From Heloderma charlesbogerti (lineage: Eukaryota; Chordata; Lepidosauria; Squamata; Helodermatidae), in assembly GCA_026122225.1 (NCBI GenBank), contig JANEZZ010001494.1, forward strand, positions 1,736,001 to 1,800,000: a stretch of DNA of 64,000 bases, read 5' to 3'. Below, in pieces: positions 32,272-46,200 of this stretch (positions within the stretch are counted from its first letter, which is position 1; every line of letters begins with the position of its first letter). The notes under the pieces are model-generated. The model searched no databases. It saw only the letters and a program-made list of their open reading frames with translations, and was not told where the DNA came from. The translations under genes and the position numbers were made by a program.

Positions 32272-34198
32272 ACAGCCAGCCTCCTAGGCTGCCTGCACTT
32301 CCGGATTTGAAAAAGCCCTGAGGGAGGTATTAGCTCATGATGCCTTCCACAAGGCTTCATGAGGAGGCTACGGGCATCTCTACACCAGCCTAAAATCCTG
32401 CATTCAAAACAGGGCTTTCTGCTTCTGTTTTAAATGCAGGATCACAACTGACTCCCTTCCTCCCGCCGCCCTTTCCCCATATCTGAGTCTTCCATTCTCT
32501 TTCATTGATCTCACTCCCCTTCTTGTCGCTTTAATGCTTTTCACGGAGGAAACTGAAGCAGAACACAATGGGGTAATTTGATAGCTCATGATCTGCGATC
32601 TATTTAAAAGCAGAACAAAGGGCATTTAGTGCAGGAGGGTCATGGCAGGGTCAGGGCATCATGTAAAAAGCCCGCAAACTTCCGTGAAGGAGCAATCTCA
32701 ATCGCAGGATAAAAGCTCCGTGTGATGAAGCCCTACAGGCTGAGGCTCAGGCTGCCGAAGAGATGATTGTACAATGAAAGACAGGACACTTGTGCTCATT
32801 CCTCGGCCGCCTCCTAAGTTAGGTAAGCCCAAGAAACCCAAACCTAACCCTTGAGAATTTCTCTGAAATTTCTTCAGTATTGAATTTCTTTCTGAAACCT
32901 TTTCTCTTCAATCAAAATTCAAATCGAATGAGGATGGTCAAAAAAAATGTGGGAGAAATTTTTGGCAGAGCACTGATGCTTATGTAATGCATAAAGAAAT
33001 ATTCTCAGTTAATTACTTGATTTCTTGCATATGGTGAATATTGATCCCTTCCAGTGCCAGGCCCCACTGATCAAGATGCTGTGTGAAATGTAATTAAGCA
33101 TCAACAAGCAACAAGGGGAGAAAGAGCTGGTGATTGTTTTTTTTAAAGGCTCCTTTTTGAAAACACCATTGGTCGTTGTTCTTTGGGCACAGGGACGAAC
33201 CATTGTTAATTTAATCCCAATAGCCTGCCCTTACCACTACTCAGTGCATGGGGGGCTGTATTAAAACTTTGCTCATGTTGGCTCTCAGCTGGCTCAGCCC
33301 ATCATAAGCCACTGTTCACCATGCATAGCATTTGACTTTTGGTGCTGCACACGTTTTTGAAACCCTGACAATGTCAATCTACATTGTTCTTAAACACAAT
33401 GTTCTTAAACACAATGTCATATGAGCCCTTCTTGATAAGAGATGCCTGTGATTTTGTAGATATTTTTACCCACCCCCCAAATCCTTTAAGACATGCTTAA
33501 TGGAACTTTAAATGAGAACATTCTCATTTGATTTCCCTAAGCTGCTAATTTCAGCAAGTTCCAAATAGATGTTTTGACTGTATTTGAAAAAAATATCTGA
33601 TTTTTAAATAGGCTTTCAGGAGCTATCTCATATAAAGGCAAGATGAATAAGCCCTCTAGAGTTCCAGCCACTTTTCAAAAATATTGGCTGTTTAATTTGT
33701 TTTAAAACATTCATCTTAGTGTTTGACAAGACACTTTCCAGACAATTCTTAATACTTGTCTTGTTTTTTTGACAAATATTATACCACTTAATAACTTGCA
33801 TCATGGCCTTCCTTCATTTTCTTGAGGCCAAACTAGTCTTTTTAAGTGCACAATTGTACAGCATTTTTTACCTCTTGGGACAACATGTTTCTTTGTTGAC
33901 TAGTTGCCATGCTTAAACACCAGTTGCCAGGAACAAGAATAAGTTAACAACCTTGGTTTATCTTGTGTCCTTTAAAAAAGTAGGAGCCAAGAGAAGACAG
34001 ACTATCATTTGCATTTGTATTAAATTAAATTACGATCAGTTTGGATAGCAACATGTAATTGAGGAAAACAGTTTCAAGGCCCCCAAAGAGAAGTTTTTAG
34101 GTACAATACTAAAAAGAAATAGAACTTTTTTCATCAGATTGTCAGACTTCCATGGGTTTTCCTGTATATAAGTGCTTCTTTTCTTCAAACTAGTGAAG
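32272..34198. other. Region below the keratin stop codon, incl. 3' UTR
   Basis: The keratin 3' UTR must begin at 34198 and run leftward. I saw no AATAAA on the minus strand for the first kilobase; ATTAAA occurs near 33692 and 33212. No repeat family or other gene recognised. Confidence 0.4.
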
Positions 34199-34293
34199 TC
34201 ACGCCTGCCGTTTGATCTCAGTGGTATGTGTGGAAACAACCTGTCCATCCACAGTCTCCTGCACAATTTTCTTTAGATTTTGGTTGGTTGATT
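34199..34293 (-). CDS. Keratin exon 8, coding part (tail end)
   Basis: Acceptor 'tttcttccag' precedes 34293. After two bases completing a codon it reads [20 protein letters not shown], then about ten more residues and a TGA (34199-34201). The conserved 'IV-E-VDGKVVS'-like block identifies it as a type I tail exon. The phase requires the preceding exon to end on one base, which exon 7 supplies. Confidence 0.85.
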
Positions 34294-37200
34294 CTGGAAG
34301 AAATTTGGGAATGCATTATTATGTTAGAAGCACTGTATGATTGTCTATATCAATAAAGATGCTTGGGACTGAGTGACCATCTCAAAGAGCTCTCAGAATT
34401 GTTAGGGTACTTCCATTTGTCCTAGAACAGGGACAGGGAACCTCTGGTCTACAGAGTTTCCACATCCAGTCCATGAGTTTCTTCTGCAGACTCCACCCCT
34501 TTTCCCTTTAGCCTGGCAAGAAACCACCACCCTTATCTCCACTTTTTCTGCTCCGCTTTTGAGCACTGAAGAATGACAGCCTTCCTTCAGCACAGTGCAG
34601 GGAAACCCTCTCTTATCTCCGATCAGTGATTGCAGATAAGAGAGGATTTAAAGGCATTTAAACTTCAAATACCAATGCTCTTTAAATACCTTTAAATTTT
34701 AAATACCTTTATTTAAAGGTATTTAAAGACCTTTACAATTTAAAGCTATCTAAAGAGCAAAGTATTTCAACCAGTCCCATAAGGCGAATGTGTGGGAACC
34801 TGAGGCTCATGCCTTAAGCGTCTGTTTCTGTGGCTTACTTCTGAGTAGGCATGCATAGAACTGAGTTGTGCTCTCTATGCCTGAAAGATGCTGCACTGGG
34901 GCTTACTCCTGAGTAGACATGCATAGAATTGAAATTTGTACACATACTGTTAAACACCTTGATTACTAGAAAAACCTGCACATAGGGCATGTTTACATCT
35001 AACAGTCAAAATATGGGGCATGATGTTGCGGGTGGTTTTGTAGTATAATCTATACATGTCTACTCAGAAGTAAGTCCAACAGACTGCCATGAGGCATAGT
35101 CCTGGATAAGTGGGTTTATGACTGCTGCCTCAGCCTCCCTTCACACATATCAGTCATGGCTCAGACTGGAGCCCTGCCCCAAAGTAATGTTATTTGTGGT
35201 GTGCGGAACTAACCTTTCTACATATATCTTACTTGAGATATTCAAAGCATGAAAGCAGACTTTCAAACAAACAGAAGAGATGCTCCCTACTATCAGCATT
35301 GCACAAGGAAATAGGAATCCTACAAGTACAATTCTGGACAGTGAGTGATTTGCTGGGTTTTCCTTACCCCCATGCAACATAACACATCTCCACCTAAAGG
35401 ACTTCCATTTGAAATTTAGCTCCAGTGGAATCTGCTGTTAATTTAAAAGATCTCTCATAAAAGTAACTTAAGTGAGCTGGAACTCATGTTCACCCCGTCC
35501 ATATTCACAGCTCACATTCAAATGGCCAAATCTATTTAAGAGCGGGGTGAGCAACACGTGACCTGTGGACTGCATGCAGCCCCCATTGTGCCTCTCTGCC
35601 ACCAAAATTCATGGCAGCAACAAAAATCACTGATTTGTGCCACCAAAAATCGGTGGCAAAATGCTGCAGAATGCTACGATGGCCAGCTTCGGCTTATTTT
35701 CCAGCTAAATTTGGTCACTGTACCATTCCATAGTGGTTTGCTGCAAAGGAATGGTGACAAATCTGTTTCTTCTTTGTCACTCATGCCCAATTCCGCAAGG
35801 CAGCAGCAACAGCAGGAGTGTGGCCTGCTTGTGGAGGCAGGGGGACATCTGAGTGGTGGTGAAAATGGCTCCTGGACCTCCCATAGTTGTCCACCCCTGA
35901 TTGAGAAGATGCACATGCTGCCCAAATACTTCAAGCGGGACTTTTCCCACAGACATACATTTTGCATATCTGTGATCACGAACAGAACACAAAAGAACAT
36001 ATGAATATAAGACAAACAGCCCTGCTGGTTCAGACCAAAGGCCTATCTAGTCCATCATCCTGTTTCTCACAATGGCCAACCAGATGCCTTGGGAAGCCCA
36101 GAAGCAGGGATAATGGCCCTCACTCACTGTTGTTCCCCAGGGACTGGTATATACTGCCTCCGACACCGGAGGCAGCATGTAGTTATCATGATTATTCACC
36201 ATCAACAGCCTTATCCTCCATGAATCTAATTCCCCTTTAAAGCAGTCTAACTGAGACTTTTCTACAAAAAAATCATAACTTTTACCTCTAAAGCGTGAAT
36301 AGGAGTCTGTCATCCTGTGAAATGATAAAAGTAAAGGTAACATGAATTAATATGTTCAATGAAAATTTGTTTAATAATATTTCTAAGGTGGCTGTTCCCT
36401 TAGTAGTGGCCAAGAAACTCTTCTTTTATTTTATTTTTTACCCTGACACTAAGGAACCCCACACCTTCCCACTGGACAGAAGATAAGGAAGGGAAGGTAT
36501 CACACACACCCTCTCTTTCTCTCACCAGCTTTTAAATACCCAAATGTAATTCCCTCCTCCTCCCCACTTCTCAGAAGCTGAGTCAATCCACTGTGCAGCC
36601 TCCCTCCCTCCCTTCCATCATTGTTAACCATTAAACTGCCATTTTGTCCTTTTGCAAGAAAACTCCAGTTCTGGAAAAATTCCAATCTGGTCTCCTCCAG
36701 ATACCTTACCAAGGGCACTCCACTACCTAAACTAAACAAGCCAAAGTCATTCACATTCTGCCCCTTTGTATTTGGAAGACATGTTAGTTTCTGGGCCAGC
36801 TCTACCTGGCCAACAGCAGCCTGTCCTCCAGCAGCATTGAGCCAGGGTTACAGTGGGAAACATTTGAGTTAAATTCCCCCACCCCTGCCCTGGAATTTGT
36901 GGTCTAGAAGAGCTTATTCCCTGAACACAGAGAATTAGTTTGCCAAAATGTATAGAGACATGTACGTACCTTGAGCAAGTGAAGTAAAAACAGCTGTCTT
37001 CAAATGTGCATCTAGAATGTATCTGTGGAGTGTGTGTATGCGTGTCTGAGGGGAGGGTTGCATGTACGATGACTTCCATCATGCATATAGTTGCATGTCT
37101 GAAGGGGTAGTGTCTGGTGCTTAGGGATGTTGGAGAAATCCACAATGGAACCAAAAGAGTTCAGATTTTCATGAATCTGCCCACGGATTCCTCAGGGGAC

Positions 37201-40200
37201 CGGCTTTCCTGTCAGGTGGATTCTGTGGATTTGTGGACCAGTTTTCTAACCTTTGGGAATTTTGTGCAAATTTCGTTGTAGAAAAAATGCCCAACATTAA
37301 AAAAAGGCCAACAATGTGAATTTCCCCCGCAGGTTAAAGTGTGAAAATGCACATTTGGGGGAATCTGTGCATTTTTGCACATGTGAAATTGTGTAAATGC
37401 AAAGTTGCGCAAATTCAGAAACAAAAAAGAATTCAGTTCTGACGATGGGCAGACAACGGAGTGGCAGGCACCTGACAGTCCATGAAACGCAGACAGAACA
37501 GATTTTACACAGTTCATACATCCCTACTGGTGTATCGTTTTTGCATGCCATCTAAAAGTGGTCCTAAATGTTGCATTAATTCTTTCAGTTATATATACCA
37601 GTATATTTCGGCCTAATGCCTGGTTTTAGACTTGTTTATTCACTCGCCTCAGCTTTTCTGCTGTGCAATTTCCACACATAAAAAGATATCCTTAATAAAC
37701 AAATTCCAGGCATAGGTTTCTTCTTTCCCTGTCTGTGCCTGAGGATAACTTTGCCTTACCCATCAACTTTTCCCTCCAGAAGCTGGCGATAAGTAGAAAT
37801 CTCCTTCTCCAGGCGGGTTTTTATTCCAAGGAGAACCTTGTACTGGTTATTTTGAGACTTGATGTCATGGCGTAACTCACTGAGCTCTTCTTCACATTTG
37901 GAGATTAAGTGTTGGATGCTTTGAAGCTGGAAGGTGTAACGAGACGTGGTTTCATCCAAGTTGTTTTCTAGGGCAAATTTCTGAAAGAACAAAAAATCCA
38001 GTGATGTTATCATTTCAAAATGGGCATGGTGACAATACAAAAACCCAAGAAAACACAGTTATTTATTTACTTGTGGATTTGTAAATTACAGGCTCTGTCT
38101 ATCTGTAGAAATCACATCTCTAACTTATACCTACAAATACATTGTATTGGCGTGGGGAGGGTAGTAACTGCATCCCTCTTCTTCTCTTGGCTTCCTTGCC
38201 TCTCCACCCAACTTTAGAATGCAACAGTGCCATCCTATACATGTCTACTCAGAAGAAGTACAGCGAGGTTTACTCCCACGTAAATGGGTATGGGATTATA
38301 GTCTTAGTTTTTATTTTTATTTATGTAATTTATTCATTTACAGTATTTGTATACCACTCCACATCCAAAGACCTCAGAGTGGTGAGCAGCAGACAGGGTA
38401 AAGAATAAAAACACCATGTCATTTTTTTAAAAATTGTTTAAAAAGAGACAGAGTTCTGATAAAAGCAAATTTGATAAAATATTGCCACTGCCAGTTGCTC
38501 GAGGAATGCTTCCTGAAATAACAAAATTTTCAGGAAGTGCTGAAAGCAACATAACATTGGCGCCTGTCTGTCCTCCAAAGAAAGGGAATTCCATAGGAAG
38601 GGGGCCACCACACTGAAGTCTCTTTTCCTGGTGGACTCCAATCAGGCCATGGGTCCATGTGGAACCACCAGAAACATTTAATGTATTTTGATCTCACTCC
38701 TCAACCAAAGACTCTCAGGGTGGCTTGCATGCAATCAGAGAAATGACAGCCCCTGTTTGAGTCATAATCTAAAAAGATATGACACACAAGGAAAAAGGGA
38801 TGGGAAGGGAAGGGAAGAGGAAAAATTAAGTAGTCTTTCAGCAGGGCTGGTGGAACAGCCCTGCTTCCCCTCTCATCTCCTTCTGTACAGCCTGCTGGAA
38901 TGGGCACGGCCTTTTACAAAGCGCCATGTACATCAGCGGTGGTGTGATTTAATTACTCTCCATTGTGTGCTCATCAAGTGGAGAATGGCTGCCCTATAAT
39001 TCCTTGCAGAAAATGTGATGAGGTGGAATTTTCCCAGAACCATCCCCATTGTCTGCAGTGCCACTTCCTGGATGATGATGAGCTCTTTCAGCAAGGCCTA
39101 ATCCATGCCAGGGTTCAATGGTGAGAAACACAGACAACAGCATCGCTGACTATGCGCAGAGTCCCTTGTCCCTCACCACCGACTAATCACAACCACCCTT
39201 TTTGCATTTCGCATTGGATAGGTAGGGTTGCCGGTGACACAGGGTGTGGCTTAAACCTCAACTGCCCTCTCTTTAGACACAAACCACCATCTTATATAGA
39301 ACTATTGCACGGGAAATACGAACCCTACAGTAGTAAGTAGGAACATGAGGGCTCTGTCTGTAAAGACGGTAAAATGTTAGTGAAAAGAACAACTAGGCAG
39401 TCACTGCTAGACTTGGTAATTGTTGGCAGCTTGTCTGTCTTTCAGAACAATGGTAAAGTCCTTTGCCATTCAAGGAGCTACTAGAACACTGTACCTCTAA
39501 CTTCATTCCCAGTGGCTTGCCCTGCTGACCGCGTTCCATTTTTTTCTCTGTGGTGATGGTGGTTCGATCTGAGAATGTTCTTGCAAGTCTCCATGAGTTG
39601 CCATATTCATGGGGTATCGCTCTATCAATAGCCATTAGGCAACAATAGCTAAGTGCCAGTGTGGTGTGGTGGTGAGAGTGTTGGACTAGGAGCTGGGAGA
39701 TCCAGATTCTAGTCCCCACTCGGCCATGGAAGCTCACTGGGTGACTTTGGGCCAGTCACAGACTCTCAGCCCAACCCACCTCACAGGGTTGTTGTTGTGA
39801 GGATAAAATGGAGAGGAGGAGGATAATGTAAGCCGCCTTGGGTTCCTTGCAAGAGGAAAAAAGGCGGGGTATAAATGCAATAAATAAATAAATAAACAAA
39901 TAAATAAATGTGCAGAGGCAATATACCTCTAAATATCAAATACAGGAAGGCCGTCACCTTCATAACCTGCTTGTGTCGGGAGGTCGCCCCTGCCACCTTC
40001 TGAAATCCTCAGGTAGCCAGAATCAACATGCGGACAATAGGGCTCTTTTCCAAGGCTTTATTTCCATTCAACCTAACGATGCTTACAGATGCTAATTGTT
40101 TGACCCTACGAGTGAGACTTAAGAGAGCTGCCTACTAAGGGGTTCTAACCTTAGGAATCAGTTGTTCTCCGTTTGGAGGGGAAGGTGGGAAACCTCTGTA

Positions 40201-43200
40201 CTTATGGGCTAGGAGGAGAGAGTCCACCCTTTTCCCGTGGGGCATCGGGGCTCCACTGTTGCCATTGCGCCAAGCGAGCTGAGGGCCTCTTCTCAGCGCC
40301 CGCCATCTCCCGCTTGATGCTGCACCAGCGCCTAGCATCCAGAAACTGCTGTTGCGCCTCCCTCTCCCTGCCAGGGTCACTATCACTCTCAGGAATGTGT
40401 ACCGAGGGGGGGCTCTCCCCCTAGCTGCTCCTCTGAACAGTGCGCGGGTTCCTCTCCCACGGTTTCTATCTCTTCCTCAGAATCAGAACTGCTTTGGGGC
40501 TCTCTAGGCTCCGATCCAACCCTGACAGCTTGTGAGCTTCCCCAGGCAGCTGCAAAATGCAACATGGATCTTGGTCTGATCCAGCAAGCCAGTCTTTATT
40601 TGTATGTAACCACAGGTCATTACAAAAAAACAAAATGGGATGTAATGAAAAGAACACAGCAAGACACACTTTTATAACCCAACTGAGCACATTGACCTAG
40701 ACTCATGAAAAGCCCTCTGCAAATAATCATTTCAGACCTCTGGCAAAAGCAATCTATCCTTGTCCAGCAGCCTGATGGACAAGAAGAAAAGGAGGGAGAG
40801 AGAGAGAGAGAGAGGTGGTGGTAGTGGTGGGTCCTGCTGGCTTTCACCCTGCCCACTGCCATCAAGAAGCCCCCAACAGATTACACTTGAGGGAACGCGG
40901 CTCTCGACAGAAAAAAAAGGTTGCCCACCCAATATAAGCCATACATATGTTCTCTCCTGAAGCCCAATTTCCATGCTCATTTACCTTTGTACAGCACCAG
41001 CAGGATCAGCCAGGAGTGCACATGTTTAAAACCAGAGCAGGATATGGAAGAACGTATTACGGGGTCAGGAAACTGATCCAGTGTATGTCCTCCTATGCCC
41101 TTGGTAGTTACCTTGTTAAGCTGTGTCTGAAAATCAATTTCCAGGGTTTGCAGGGTGCGATTCAGCTCATTGATTTCTTTCCGGCTGCTATGTAGTTCAT
41201 CCTGGTTGGGGCTGTCTTCCAAAGATTCACTGGCAATCTGTGAAACAAAAGCAGATGCAATTGTTGTTGCCATGAGCAGGCTCAGCCGAGCGTGTTTTGG
41301 ACACACCCTTTTCACTGGGCCCTGTGAGCTGCAATAAGAATTCTGCCTCTCTAGGCTTATTCCCCTAAAGGCACAATCCTACGCTTGTTTAGAAACAGGA
41401 AAGTCCTACAACTGCCAGCATTCCCCAGCTGGGTGGGGGATGCTGGGAGTTGTAGGACTTGGTTCTGTCTAAACATGCACAGGATTGCACTCTAAATGGT
41501 TATTTCTTCCTCACAGTCACAGTCTGCTTGGAGTGTTTGCTAAGGAGGGCGTACCAAGGTTGCACACCTGTTATCCCTACTATCGTTGTGTGTGGGCTTC
41601 CCAACCTCATCCAGTACCTGCTCCTTTTTAGGATGGCACTGTTAGTTGAGCAACTCGGCAGATGGGGTTATATTAAATCTCTAGAGTTATGCCAGTCTAG
41701 AACACAGAATCATAGAATAGTAGGGTTGGAAGGGGCCTACAAGGCCATTGAGTCCAACCCCCTGCTCAATGCAGGTATAACTTCTCTGGATTTCCCTACT
41801 CTGGCTTGGCATCAGTCTAGTTTGCTGAATCTAGACCTGTGCACAGTTGGCCTCTTGAAATCTTCCACCATATCTTGAAATCTTCCACCATATCTCTGGG
41901 CAGAGAAACTGGGGGAAGGGATGGTGCGGGCGCCCGATTTCGTCTGGGAATCCAGCAGAACAACCCCTTTCCGCACCCCCGAGCCCTGCTCGCCGAGCCC
42001 CTGCCCGTCCCCTGGCCGTGCGCGGTGAGCGGCCCGCACGTACATTGGCAGCCTTGCTGAGCTCCATTGTTGCCATTTTTTGCAAAATAAAATGGTGATT
42101 GTGAAAATGCACAAATTTGCGTAGGCACGAAAGTATGCACTTTTGCAAATGCGCATATTTGCCCATGTGAAAATGCACACTTTCCAAATGCACATATTTG
42201 CATATGTGTGAAAACGCACATTTCGGGGGAAATGCGCATTTTCTAAAATGCACATTTTCATGAGTATGCAAATATGCACATTTGGAAAATGCGCATTTTT
42301 GTGCATATGCAAATATGTGCTTTTAGCGGTAGCCATTTTATTTTGCAAAAAATGGTGACTGCGGAGCTTGCCAAGGCCACCAGGGTGAGTGTGGGCTGCT
42401 TGCCGAATGCAGAAGGGGCTCGAGAGTGGTCCAAGGACCAGCGAGTAGGGGCAGGGGCTGGGTGGGTGGGTGCCCAGAGAACCCAGAGGGGGGTGGGTTC
42501 GCACATCCCTAACTGGGGGGACCATTTCTGCCAAATTTCTCCAGGAGGAGAAATTCTCCAAAGATTTCTGAGGGGTTCACCATTAGCAGTAGCACAGCTT
42601 CTTCTTTTTTTCCCCTAAGTCATTAAAAAAAGTATTATTATTTGCTGCTGTTGCAAGCAGCAGCAGCCCCAACTGCATTGGTAGCCTGGCCACCATTTTA
42701 CATCCTCCACAGTGCCCTGGAGCTAGTGTCATTCTAGAGCATTGTGGGAAGGTAATGGCAATGGCCACCCAAAAACAGTGGAGAATATTTGGAGAAAATT
42801 CTGCAAAGTGGTTTTCTGTTTTTAGGGCGGTAAGAAAAGGAAAAATCTCAGGCATTTTCTCAGAGAGATGTCTTCTGGTTGAAACAGCCCAGAAGGCTTC
42901 AGAACCAATTAGACCAAGAATCACCACACATATACTCATATCAAAAGGACTGATGGCCTTCTCTAGATGGCTGCTGCTTGAAAGCCGCCCCAGTTCCACA
43001 TTGTCATGACCCATCTGGTAGAATCCTCTTTGGAGGATGAGCTGGAGCTACCAGAGTCAAACATTGCAGAGGAGCAGCCTGAGTTAAGGGGACTCAGATC
43101 AAGGGGATTCTGGCCTCTCGGGGAAGACAGAGGTCAGTTCTTCCTCTCAAGATGATAATAGCCCCCTCTCTGAATAAGAGGCAGACACTAATTAGCCACC

Positions 43201-46200
43201 TAGCCTGGGGAGTGTAGTTGTCTAGAGATGCAGGCTGAGTTGGCCGGCAGATGAAGATGTGCCTACCCAAGGAATAAGGGCTCCTTGTGAGTAAAGAGAT
43301 ACTTGTGAGCAAGACTCTCCTCACAAGGAGACCATTCCTCAGGTGAGACTGATCTCCTGCAGCAGTGGTCTGTAGGATCAGGCTTAAAAACCTTCAGTTC
43401 TAGGCAGAGAGTGTCAGAACAATGTGTGTGGACCAGTTTCTGTTTCCCTTGGCTAACTACTGTTCCTCTGGACCACCCTGTGTTTGGACCTTGAACTGCC
43501 TTCAGGCCTTGTCTTTGGTACTGACCCTTGCTAATTCCTAGCTGCTCTGTCTTTGCACCACTGGAAACAAGGATGGATAAACTCTATCTGTAAAATCAGC
43601 TCCGTCTGTGTTTCGTGGATTGTCAGGCACCTTTTGTTCCATCATCCGCCCACAGATGGATGTGAATATTTTTTTTGTTGTCATGTGGAAAAAGATGGAA
43701 CTAATTATGTAAATATTTATGTAGCTATTTATGTAAGTATTTACATAATTTATCTCGGTACATAAGATATAGTCTTTCGTTCCCCATTCAATGTTTCCTC
43801 AGCAGAAATGTATGTATTTTTCTCAGGATTTATATGCATAAATTTTGGGAAAGTAAAAAAAAAAAAAATCATCCGAAAGTCCACGGACTCCTCACGGCCT
43901 GAAGGGGTCACTGCAGCGGATTCCACAGGTTGGATTCTTAGAAATCCAAGCTCATTTTAATCCATCTCGAATTTCTCCAGCACCCCTAACTGGAAACAGG
44001 ATACCCTCCCACTGGGAGAACGGTGAACCTCTGTTTTTCAAGTAACACTTCTGGAGGTGGTGTTGATTAGGCACGGATGTTGTCACTTGCCAGTTTGTGT
44101 CCAGACACCCAGAAAGGTTTGGGTGTTGGTGATGTCAGATGGGGAAAGCCATTACTGCTCAGATGAGGAGGTTTCTTAACTATGCACACCTAACCAGGCA
44201 CTTTATCTATCTGGAAATAAGTTTGCAGGGACAATGGGTGTGAAACGATTCCCTGGGGCACTTTCGTTTCCTAGAATGGGATTAAATCAGTTTCCACATA
44301 GCACCCACAGGCCAGTCCCTAATTTGTAAAGAAATAATTTATTGACACTGTAGTCCACCCCTCCCCAACCTGATGTCCTCCAGCTGTGCTGGAGTACAAC
44401 TCCCATTATCCCCAACCAGCATGGGTGTCTGTGCTTGCTGGGAATTATGAGAGCTGTAGTCCAGCACAGCTGGAGGACACTGGGGTTGGCTATTGTTTTG
44501 TAGCCCAACAAGGGTTCTCCATCTCCTTTGATTTTGGGATACCTGTTGTTGGAACCAGGCATCCAGGCTTTGGCGGTTCTTTTCAATAATTGCTTCATAA
44601 TCTGCTCTGATCCCTGCCAGGATCTTGGCCAGATCTTCTTGAGGAGCTGTTTTCACCTTGACGTTCACCTTCAGTTCCTTGGAAGCGCCATGTGCTTGCA
44701 TATCCTATACATGAGGGCATAAGGAAGGACACCAGCATAAACCTCCTCGAGAAGCAAAACAAGCAGATGGCATTCCTTCCTATCTGTCACCTCTTCCCTT
44801 TGGGCAGGAGATGAAAGTGGTTTTGGGGAGACCGCCTTCCCTCTTTCTGTTTTGTAAATCTGCTCGCTAAACTTTGCCTTTGTTCTAAGCAGTTTCACCT
44901 TAGTTCGCATTTTCTAAACTAAGGAGGGGGAACCTCCAGTCCATGGGCCTAATCCGGCCTCCTGAAGACCACCCCGGGGAGGGGAAAGGAATCACTGGTC
45001 AGTGACAGGGTGATTTCTCTTACGTAGCATGTCACTCGCTCACCCATGGATTTTTTTTTTTTACAGCTGTCACATGATCTTTTTATGGAGCTATCCACCT
45101 GACTCCCAAGATTTCTTTTCTGGCTAGCCATCCCCAGTTCAAGCCCCATCAGGGTATATGTGAAGTTGGGATTTTTGACCACAATGTGCACCACTGTAAG
45201 ATTCCTTCCTTTAGAAGTTAAAAACAAATGTTGTTAAACATGAACTCCTAGATAGCTCAGATATAATCTTGCAAACTGAACTCAGCTCATAAGCTGTAGA
45301 TATGCTTTGGGTCAAACCTAACCCCATACTTCCCCTTTACGGGCAAGTAAATGTCCCTCTTTTAGGGAAAATAACTGCTACAGTACAAGTATGCCTCCAG
45401 TTTATTTTAATGAATGTTTGCAAGCCTGGAGCATGCTCCCTTACAGCAAGCCTGGAAAAGCACAAGGATATGGAGGGAGAATGAGAATGCCATCTGCTGC
45501 AAAGCAGATGTTTGTGACAAAAATAGAAAAGTCTAAAGGAAGCCCCCTTGGACTGGGGGAAGTTCTCAAAACAACTGTCAAGGAATAGAACACTGTATGT
45601 AGTGATGGATGGACTCCCTCTGATCCAAGCTCAGTGGGTGCTTGAGGAGGTGTCATTGCTGCCTGCCTGCATGAGCCCGTGGAGGGCTCGGCAAGCTGTC
45701 CTCTCCCACCCCGCAGCCATCCATCCCCCATGCGAGCCTCCATTTTAACACAAGATGGGACTCTGTAATTTTTGTAGATCTAATGTTGAGCACAACAGTG
45801 GCCATAAAGGGCCATTTCCCCAACATTGTGTTGGGGAAATGGCCCTTTACAGCCACCGTTGTGTGCAACATTAACACAAGATGGTGCTCGGTATTTTTCA
45901 TAGATCTAATGTTGAGCACAGTGGTGGTCACCCCTTCATGGATCACTGCCTTGTTGTGGCGAAGGGGCTTGCGTAACTCAGTGAAGCCATAAGCTATGCC
46001 GTGCAGGGCCACCCAAGACGGACAGGTCATGGCAGAGAGTTCTGACAAAATGTGGTCCACTGGAGAAGGAAATGGCAACCCACTCCAGTATTCTTGCCAA
46101 GAAAACCCCATGGAACGTATTACAAGGCTAAAAGATATGACGCCGGAAGATGAGCCCCTCAGGTCGGAAGGTGTCCAATATGCTACTGGGGAAGAGCAGA

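Noticed and set aside
35233..35282. Alternative keratin exon 7 (50 bp, correct phase, donor GTAAGA)
   Set aside because: The acceptor lacks a pyrimidine tract and the encoded peptide is hydrophobic and Cys-rich, unlike keratin tails. The 29-bp exon at 36286-36314 fits better.
41812..42561. 249-codon minus-strand frame
   Set aside because: Covers the palindromic element at 41916-42511. The [16 protein letters not shown] repeats are translations of GCATATTTG words, with parallel frames on both strands.
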